Shown here: positions 58,189 to 64,000 of the stretch, piece by piece
How positions within the stretch are numbered: the stretch's first letter is position 1
Layout of the letters: each line of letters starts with the position of its first letter
Origin: Ectobius pallidus
Taxonomy: Eukaryota > Arthropoda > Insecta > Blattodea > Ectobiidae
Reading direction: 5' to 3'
NCBI GenBank assembly: GCA_964059195.1
Contig: CAXKWD010000006.1
Span: 67,907,073-67,971,072 of the forward strand
DNA: 64,000 nucleotides
The notes under the pieces: generated by a model
The model's input: only the letters and a program-made list of their open reading frames with translations
The model's database searches: none
What the model was told of the DNA's origin: nothing
Program-made: the position numbers and the translations under genes

Positions 58189-60942
58189 CTTAGGGAAGAC
58201 AATCATAACGGATTTAAGTTAATCCATACAAATGTGCAGTGTATCAGAAACAAACTGGAAATTGTGGAAGCGTCATTTTTAAGTCTCTGCCCTGATGTGA
58301 TCTGTGTCAGTGAACATTGGTTACAGAGCAGAGAGATGGATCTGTATGTTCCTAATGGCTTTAAAATTGGCTCTGCATTTTGTAGATCTATTCATAAAAA
58401 CGGTGGGTCCGGTATATTTCTTAACAAGAGACTAAATTTTAAAGCTATTGACATTGTTGACAATTGTATAGAAAAAACTTGTGAGGCTTGTGCAGTTGAA
58501 ATTTTAGATTACAATATTATTGTAATCGCCTTATATAGATCTCCAAATGGCGATTTTTATGATTTTCTGAATTGTTTTGAAGCAATACTAAAAGAAATAT
58601 GTAAAAATAGGCCTAAACTAAGAATTATCATTGGAACCGATCTAAATGTAAATATTCCAGAAGGAAGCCGTCAGGCTGGCCAACTTTTGGATCTGCTCAG
58701 GACTTTTAATATTTATGCCACTAGTTTGAGCCCTACGAGAGGGACTTCTTGCCTAGATTATTTTTTAACAGACATCAGTAAGGAAATGATTTCGGTTAGA
58801 CATATAGAATGTTGTATTGCAGACCATGAGTCTCTGCTGTTGATTGTAAATAGGAGTAAACTGAAAGTAAACAGAGAATTTATTAGGTTTCGTAACATGA
58901 ATGAGACCAATATAGAAATGTTTTGTCAATTTATGTTTGATACTGATTGGGAAATTTTAAATAATGAAAGAGACATTAATACTGCCTTCGCAAACTTTAT
59001 CAATCATATGATAGTACACTATAATTACTGCTTTCCATATAAATATAAAAGACAAACTAAGAGTGCTGTTAAGTGGTACAGTAATGATCTCGATAAACTA
59101 CATCGCCGAGTACTTGCTCAGAGGACGGTTTTCAAGTCTACAAACCTGGAAAGTGACAAGATAAAATACAAATTGCTGAATGACAATTATAAATGTTTAG
59201 TGGTTGAAAGAAAGAAGTGTGCTCATGATAATTTTATTAATACAGCCCATAATAGAACTAAAGCAGCCTGGAACATAGTTAAAACGGAAATAAACATTAA
59301 TACTTCTAACAAGGTTGAAATTGAACCACAGGCTTTTCAACAGTACTGTATTCAGTCAGTTAATGATATTGTTAATAGCTGTCAAATGGATATAACAAAG
59401 GCCATGAAACTATGTGAAAATGCTCCACAATGTGGTACAAGTTTAAAATGGAAACTAATCACCAGAGAGGAGGTGTACAACGTAACAAGCAAATTGTCAA
59501 ATTCTCGGAGCAATGATGTATATGGCATGTCCAACTACTTCATTAAGAGTATTATCCTGTCAATTTTAGCCCCCCTAACTACTTTAATTAATCTATGTTT
59601 CCAGTATGCAATTTACCCTGACCGCTTGAAAATAAGTAAAGTTGTTCCAGTCTACAAAAAGGGGGATAAGAACTCTCCGGCTAATTATAGACCAGTAAGC
59701 TTGGTACCAATTCTGTCCAAGATCTTTGAATCTCTCATGCATAAACAGTTATTGGAATATCTAAGAGGCATAATATCACCCAAACAGTATGGGTTTTTGG
59801 AACGAAAGTCCACGGTGTTAGCTACTGAATATGTAGTCAGAAAGATCATCACAGCTTTTGAAAATAAGGATCAACTATCACTAACAGCCTGTGATCTAAC
59901 TAAGGCCTTTGACACCATAGATCATAAACTGATAATTAAAAAGTTACAGTACTATGGGGTTAATAACGCTGAGTTGAACTTAATTAAGTCCTTTCTATAT
60001 GACAGGAAACAGTTTGTTAGTATAAACGACCAAAGTTCTGATATTCGATCCATAAACTGTGGAGTTCCACAGGGATCTATACTGGCACCATTACTTTTTC
60101 TCGTTGCAGTAAATGATCTGTCTTATAATATACCAGTGGATATCGTGTTATATGCAGATGATGCCACTCTTATATCTTCTGATAAAAGCTTAGATCAGAT
60201 GAAACATATGGAAATGGATGGCCTCAAAGCTGCAAAGGACTGGTTTGGTAGAAATGGGTTTGCTCTAAATGATTCAAAGACTCAGAAATACTCTTTTGGT
60301 CTTACAAGCACGATACCTAATAACTGCGACAATATTAAATTACTTGGTTTTCACCTAGACTCTAAGCTTACTTGGAAGCCCCATGTTGAAAATATTTGTA
60401 AGAAAATGGCGAGAGGTATTTTTGTTCTAAGAAGAATTAAGAATTGCATTTCACTTGAAGTTTTAAGGACTGTGTATTTTGCTCTTTTACAAAGCCATAT
60501 TGTTTATGGAATATATCTCTGGGGTCATTCCAGGGAAACAAATTCGATTTTACTTCTCCAAAAAAAGGCCCTGAGGATAATGGCAAACAAAAGTCAGAGA
60601 GAAAGCTGTAGACCTCTTTTTACTGAAATGAATATTATGACAGTTTTTAACTTATATGTATTTTATTGTATCTTATTTGTCAAGAATAATCTAGAGAGTT
60701 ATACTGATATAGAAATGCATAATTATAATACAAGACATAGGGCAGATTTAAATCTACCGAAGTGTCGTTTAAATAGTTCTTATAACACTTGTTTTTATAA
60801 TGGAATTAATTTATTCAACAAACTGCCTTTAAGCGTCCGTTGCTTACCCATAAATAGTTTTAAAAATTATGTATATGCATGGCTAATAAGGAGACCATTT
60901 TACTCTGTACACGAATTCCTTACTGCTGACTTTGTCTTATAA
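58189..60942 (+). CDS. LINE ORF2: endonuclease-reverse transcriptase (in frame after TGA)
   Basis: Open for 917 codons directly after the ORF1 TGA. The endonuclease starts at once (FKLIHTNVQCIRNKL, SEHWL, ALYRSP, GTDLNVNI, IADHESLLL). The reverse transcriptase follows: NYRPVSLVPILSK, DLTKAFDTIDH, GVPQGSILAP, catalytic YADDA (near 60151), then the thumb and C-terminal region. No ATG precedes the endonuclease: the first in-frame ATG (58336) lies past the catalytic Asn and Glu motifs. Translation by readthrough of TGA-C, or by non-ATG reinitiation, is therefore implied. All catalytic motifs are intact, so this may be a live or very recently active copy. Confidence 0.9.
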   Translation, partial: LREDNHNGFKLIHTNVQCIRNKLEIVEASFLSLCPDVICVSEHWLQSREMDLYVPNGFKIGSAFCRSIHKNGGSGIFLNKRLNFKAIDIVDNCIEKTCEACAVEILDYNIIVIALYRSPNGDFYDFLNCFEAILKEICKNRPKLRIIIGTDLNVNIPEGSRQAGQLLDLLRTFNIYATSLSPTRGTSCLDYFLTDISKEMISVRHIECCIADHESLLLIVNRSKLKVNREFIRFRNMNETNIEMFCQFMFDTDWEILNNERDINTAFANFINHMIVHYNYCFPYKYKRQTKSAVKWYSNDLDKLHRRVLAQRTVFKSTNLESDKIKYKLLNDNYKCLVVERKKCAHDNFINTAHNRTKAAWNIVKTEININTSNKVEIEPQAFQQYCIQSVNDIVNSCQMDITKAMKLCENAPQCGTSLKWKLITREEVYNVTSKLSNSRSNDVYGMSNYFIKSIILSILAPLTTLINLCFQYAIYPDRLKISKVVPVYKKGDKNSPANYRPVSLVPILSKIFESLMHKQLLEYLRGIISPKQYGFLERKSTVLATEYVVRKIITAFENKDQLSLTACDLTKAFDTIDHKLIIKKLQYYGVNNAELNLIKSFLYDRKQFVSINDQSSDIRSINCGVPQGSILAPLLFLVAVNDLSYNIPVDIVLYADDATLISSDKSLDQMKHMEMDGLKAAKDWFGRNGFALNDSKTQKYSFGLTSTIPNNCDNIKLLGFHLDSKLTWKPHVENICKKMARGIFVLRRIKNCISLEVLRTVYFALLQSHIVYGIYLWGHSRETNSILLLQKKALRIMANKSQRESCRPLFTEMNIMTVFNLYVFYCILFVKNNLESYTDIEMHNYNTRHRADLNLPKCRLNSSYNTCFYNGINLFNKLPLSVRCLPINSFKNYVYAWLIRRPFYSVHEFLTADFVL

Positions 60943-61000
60943 GAACTGTTATTATGTATATTGACGATGCCTCACCTGTATGGACATAGGCTAATAAACA

Positions 61001-61026
61001 TTATTATTATTATTATTATTATTATT
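61001..61026 (+). repeat. (ATT)n LINE tail
   Basis: An uninterrupted (TTA)n run that ends exactly at the target duplication. It resembles the tail of the LINE at 41.9-43.6 kb. Confidence 0.9.
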
Positions 61027-61125
61027 TAAGTGATAAGTGATACAAGTCGGACTTCCTGGTTGTCCTTAAGGAAAAATATAAAGATATTCATACTGTACAT
61101 AGTATTGTGGTGCAAGATCATTACA
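61027..61125 (-). repeat. 3' LTR, proximal part (before LINE insertion)
   Basis: Begins TGTAATGATCTTGCACC on the minus strand at 61125, directly after a G-rich purine tract. It continues, across the LINE, into 56865-56637. Confidence 0.8.
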
Positions 61126-61133
61126 CCCCCACT
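61126..61133 (-). other. Polypurine tract of the provirus
   Basis: The minus strand reads CAGTGGGGG immediately before the LTR TG. This is the plus-strand primer site. Confidence 0.7.
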
Positions 61134-61194
61134 GTTATAAAAAGATTGGAAATATGGTATTCCATTCTTTTCATGAAACATCAATATCGTATCA

Positions 61195-61465
61195 TAATAC
61201 CTGTGATATTGTGACACAATAAATTACATAATATAAAAGTTACATCAATTGAAATAAATTGTAAAGTACGCCACATTATAAGTGACACTATATGAAGTAA
61301 AGTTACAAAATACATCACATATAATAAGTGAAAATTATATGTGTGTTACAATTACGTCACATCTTGAGTGACAATAATTGGAAATCATCAATATCATGGC
61401 ATAATAAATATATTATTATGGCACAATAAGTTAAGAAATAAGCCACATTAGTGACAATAACATAT
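61195..61465. repeat. Short repeats in proviral 3' UTR
   Basis: Four or five diverged units with CCACATTATAAGTGACA-like cores near 61270, 61313, 61354 and 61440, spaced about 43 bp or a double of it, between env and the polypurine tract. Confidence 0.5.
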
Positions 61466-61490
61466 TTAAATAATTATGTTATGAAAGTGA

Positions 61491-63524
61491 TTAACGAAAG
61501 AATTTCTTACTGCGTGTTCGTTTTGCCAAACAGTCGCCTTTCAATTCATTCTCTATTTCTTGAGATGGAATTAAGGGATCTGATCTAGTTCTTGGAGCTT
61601 CTGTAATCATAGTTAATTCTCCTTCACTACTACTGGGAATTTTACTAAACTTGACTTTAGCATCTGGGTGAGTCACACAAATATTATTTGTAACTATGTT
61701 GCTACATCTATCAACGCATTGCGTTGGGGTACATTTTTCCCATAATATCCAAAAACAATTGCGACAACATTTGCAATAACAGCAACAACACATACAAATA
61801 CTTAATAAAATTATACCAGTTACTATTGAACTCCAGACACTTGTAGTTACATAGTAATGATCATAAGATTGACTTTCTTGTTCTTTTATTAGTTCATTAA
61901 CTTCGTCGGCTTTAATACTTGCTAATCTGAGGTCGTCTGCTGAAGACAATATATTTACCAAAGGTACGTCTAACTTCAATTTATCATGTTCTTGTTTACT
62001 TATATCAAAACAACAATTGAAATTTATGCTAGCTTGAGGCATAAAATCATTGGTTGAATTACTGGTCTTGCTTGTCATAGCATATAATGTTACATAACTT
62101 GAATATCCTTTACAACCTGGATTTAAGGTAAGAATACCTGTATTACTAATTTTCAAAGTGGTACTTGTGCTTGGACATAATGTCGTAAATATCTCTATTC
62201 GTGGAGCTACGTATATCCACTGATTGCTGAGATGCAAAGGGATGTACAAAGTTTGACTTAACCTCACAATTCTAATGTTACAACTCTCAGGCATCTTTTG
62301 TGTTGAAGGGTGTAACAGTGTTGATTCACAGTCATTCCCTGGTACATATGCATAAATAGGAATTTCTGCTTTACATATATACAGAAATTCATTAGGTTGG
62401 AAACATGTCAGTAACTCATTACCAGTTAGCTTACCGTAATGCTGTCTCAAAACATCACTGAAAACATACTCTTTCCTTACATCTACATAACCATACAATT
62501 CGGGATTAGAAGATTGGGGAGTTGGTAAAGGTAACAGTTTATATAACTGATATTGGGTAGGGTTAATCAAAGGAATATTTAATACATACACAAGGTATTG
62601 TTGGTAGGAATATGTTGTAGGTACAACAATCTTTTGAAGTTCAGAAAAAGGAAGATTAGGGTACTCCATTCCGCTAGGCAGATGTTCAGATTTTAACAAT
62701 TCCTTAATTTTCATAGGCGTTATTAATTGTGGTTGCATAAGTCCTACTTCGGCATGTACAAACGCGTCTGTTAGAGTGTCAAATGCATGTTGACTTTCTT
62801 CTATTCCTCTCTGTATTAATCGAAACTGTTCATTAATTAAGTTTACTTGATTTACCTCTTCTTCAATTTCACTAAAGTGTTTGTCTGTATATTTTGTTAA
62901 TGTCAATAAATTATCTTTTAATTTCCTTTCATTAATATTAACTCTTTGAATTGTATTGTTAACATTTAAAATAGTGGATTTAATAACAGTCATTTGTTCA
63001 CTTGACAAATGTAAATATTCTTTCTGTCTTTGTTCTAATTCTTTTATGTGTGTATTGTAGTTAGAAGCATCGGAATCTGATAAAGTACCGAATAATACTT
63101 TCTCTATTTCTCCAATAAAATTTAGAATACCACGCTTTTTGCGTTTGTGTTCATCATAACTTACATCGGTTTTCAAATACTGAGCTACTATATCTTTTGA
63201 TCTATCTATTTGTTTCGATTTGGAACTCATGTAACGTCCAAAGTTTTGACAATCAGTTAAATGATACCATGATTTATTCGAAAATTTCATACAATAATCT
63301 GTTACTCTTTTATAGTGTTCTTTAGTTCGATTCCATACGTCTCTAGCTGGACTCAAATCTATATATGTGATTACTTTCCATTTCGTAGGATAGAATAGAA
63401 CACTACCCACTTCATCAAAATATAACCCTGCTTTTGAATTTATTTCTTTTGCCTCTTGAGTTTTCCCTACCGTACACCAATACAACAAAATTAACGAGAG
63501 CAGTATCCACTTGACAAACTGCAT
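61491..63524 (-). CDS. env: Errantivirus-type envelope fusion protein (677 aa, intact)
   Basis: A complete frame with the layout of insect errantivirus and baculovirus F-type envelope proteins. It has a signal peptide (about residues 1-22), a furin-like site KRKKR at 127-131, and directly after it a hydrophobic fusion-peptide-like segment (132-150). A long helical ectodomain follows, then a cysteine-rich part, a membrane segment at about 565-587 running into a Cys cluster, and a 90-residue tail. In enveloped insect retroelements this protein mediates membrane fusion. The ATG lies 6 bp after the pol stop; in gypsy-like elements env is made from a spliced RNA. No stop or frameshift is visible. 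The gene lies beside an LTR broken by a LINE, so element expression is probably impaired now. Confidence 0.88.
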   Translation of the reverse strand: MQFVKWILLSLILLYWCTVGKTQEAKEINSKAGLYFDEVGSVLFYPTKWKVITYIDLSPARDVWNRTKEHYKRVTDYCMKFSNKSWYHLTDCQNFGRYMSSKSKQIDRSKDIVAQYLKTDVSYDEHKRKKRGILNFIGEIEKVLFGTLSDSDASNYNTHIKELEQRQKEYLHLSSEQMTVIKSTILNVNNTIQRVNINERKLKDNLLTLTKYTDKHFSEIEEEVNQVNLINEQFRLIQRGIEESQHAFDTLTDAFVHAEVGLMQPQLITPMKIKELLKSEHLPSGMEYPNLPFSELQKIVVPTTYSYQQYLVYVLNIPLINPTQYQLYKLLPLPTPQSSNPELYGYVDVRKEYVFSDVLRQHYGKLTGNELLTCFQPNEFLYICKAEIPIYAYVPGNDCESTLLHPSTQKMPESCNIRIVRLSQTLYIPLHLSNQWIYVAPRIEIFTTLCPSTSTTLKISNTGILTLNPGCKGYSSYVTLYAMTSKTSNSTNDFMPQASINFNCCFDISKQEHDKLKLDVPLVNILSSADDLRLASIKADEVNELIKEQESQSYDHYYVTTSVWSSIVTGIILLSICMCCCCYCKCCRNCFWILWEKCTPTQCVDRCSNIVTNNICVTHPDAKVKFSKIPSSSEGELTMITEAPRTRSDPLIPSQEIENELKGDCLAKRTRSKKFFR

Positions 63525-63530
63525 ACTCCG

Positions 63531-64000
63531 TCAATCTGAAAGAGAAGATAAGTAAGACTTTAACCTATTTTTATGCACTTCTTGACGCTTTCGTTTACCT
63601 AGCTCCTGGATAATTACATTAGGGCCTTTGTCTTCAATTATTTCAAACGGACCTTTCCATAGTCCATCGAGTTTTTGCCTATTCTCAATCTTTAACAAAA
63701 CTAAATCGCCTTGGTTATATGAACTCACTATTTGTGAACCTTTTGCTTGTTGCGCTTCCTTTTTAAATTGCAATCTCTCTTTAGCCACTTGAAAAGTATC
63801 TTGCATTTTCTTCTTGATATCAATTACAACATCTTCATAATTATACTGTATTGCTTGACTTTTCTGCAACACTCCTGGTATATTAGCGATTTTCCCAAAC
63901 AAAATCTCATAAGGTGTAAACTTTGTTACTGAATGTGGGGTGGTATTATATGCAAAAGTTGCAAAATTCAACCATTTATCCCATTGAGTGTTTTTGTCGC
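63531..64000 (-). CDS. pol: pol, integrase C-terminal part (runs off window)
   Basis: Open from the window edge to the stop at 63531. NFATFAYNTTPHSVTKFTPY matches the end of a gypsy-type integrase core. A GLWKGPFEII motif near the end is the GPY/F module that helps bind DNA. The frame is open to base 64000, so the start at 63971 is not real: this is the 3' end of a longer pol whose protease, RT and RNase H are outside the window. It ends 6 bp before env. Confidence 0.87.
   Translation of the reverse strand, partial: DKNTQWDKWLNFATFAYNTTPHSVTKFTPYEILFGKIANIPGVLQKSQAIQYNYEDVVIDIKKKMQDTFQVAKERLQFKKEAQQAKGSQIVSSYNQGDLVLLKIENRQKLDGLWKGPFEIIEDKGPNVIIQELGKRKRQEVHKNRLKSYLSSLSD

Larger units (their letters stand above)
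56859..61032 (+). mobile_element. Full-length LINE inserted in the LTR
   Basis: TTAAGTG occurs at both edges (56859-56865 and 61026-61032) as the likely target duplication; one base is ambiguous with the tail. Inside are seven 5' tandem monomers, a doubled 35-bp start region, ORF1, ORF2, a short 3' UTR and an (ATT)n tail. Both ORFs are open apart from the TGA between them. Because the host LTR is recognised on both sides, the LINE boundaries are well defined. Confidence 0.9.
56637..64000 (-). mobile_element. Endogenous gypsy/errantivirus-like element (3' half), split by a LINE
   Basis: In minus-strand order from the right edge come the end of pol (integrase), an envelope gene, a 3' UTR with short tandem repeats, a polypurine tract and the 3' LTR. 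The LTR begins TGTAATGATC at 61125 and ends TTCATTACA at 56637, a TGTAAT/ATTACA inverted terminus. The LTR is interrupted by a full LINE (56866-61026). Without it the LTR is about 322 bp. The 5' LTR, gag and most of pol lie outside the window. A gypsy-type element with a baculovirus F-like envelope is the errantivirus pattern of insects. Confidence 0.85.

Noticed and set aside
63971..63971. Start codon of a separate 146-aa gene
   Set aside because: The frame stays open to the window edge and reads as integrase, so it is the end of a longer pol.

Overview
The window looks like gene-poor, AT-rich nuclear DNA from an insect with a large, repeat-rich genome. The evidence is several non-LTR retrotransposons (LINEs), tRNA-derived SINEs with split pol III boxes, insect-type Helitrons, mariner and hAT relics, and an endogenous gypsy/errantivirus-like element with an envelope gene. 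A cockroach or termite relative fits my impression of the repeats, but the sequence does not prove it. I found no convincing single-copy host gene, no rRNA, no functional tRNA and no CRISPR array.

Layout. 0.3-6.1 kb: SINE, a 5'-truncated LINE on the minus strand with one nonsense codon, a SINE with a 12-bp target duplication, an LTR-like promoter/poly(A) block, and a pogo/Tigger-like MITE. 8.6-13.7 kb: SINE relics, a hAT-type MITE with a perfect 8-bp duplication, and other old repeats. 13.9-15.0 kb: a 1.1-kb repeat whose inverted partner lies at 27.4-28.5 kb. 15.2-18.7 kb: a LINE with an intact 989-aa endonuclease/reverse transcriptase, inserted in old tandem repeats. 20.2-27.4 kb: a candidate gag-only LTR retrotransposon (minus strand), with two 185-bp near-identical repeats as LTRs, a polypurine tract, an intact 416-aa Gag, no pol, two tandem arrays and an embedded LINE fragment. 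30.6-37.0 kb: LINE tail, a 664-bp TIR element, a possible Penelope/hammerhead relic, a hAT end and a mariner fragment. 41.9-43.6 kb: a frameshifted LINE. 51.1-53.0 kb: two head-to-tail Helitrons, the first carrying a 247-bp MITE with perfect 34-bp TIRs.

56.6-64.0 kb is the most informative region. A minus-strand endogenous retrovirus-like element runs in from beyond the right edge: integrase end of pol, intact envelope gene, 3' UTR, polypurine tract, 3' LTR. A complete plus-strand LINE has inserted inside that LTR, splitting it in two. The LINE begins with a tandem array of short monomers, like a mouse-L1-type promoter. It carries an intact ORF1 and an intact ORF2 in the same frame, separated only by one TGA codon in a leaky TGAC context. 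ORF2 has no usable ATG ahead of its endonuclease domain.

Taken together the window is a layered record of insertions. Some layers look young (perfect TIRs, intact ORFs, near-identical LTRs) and others are deeply decayed.
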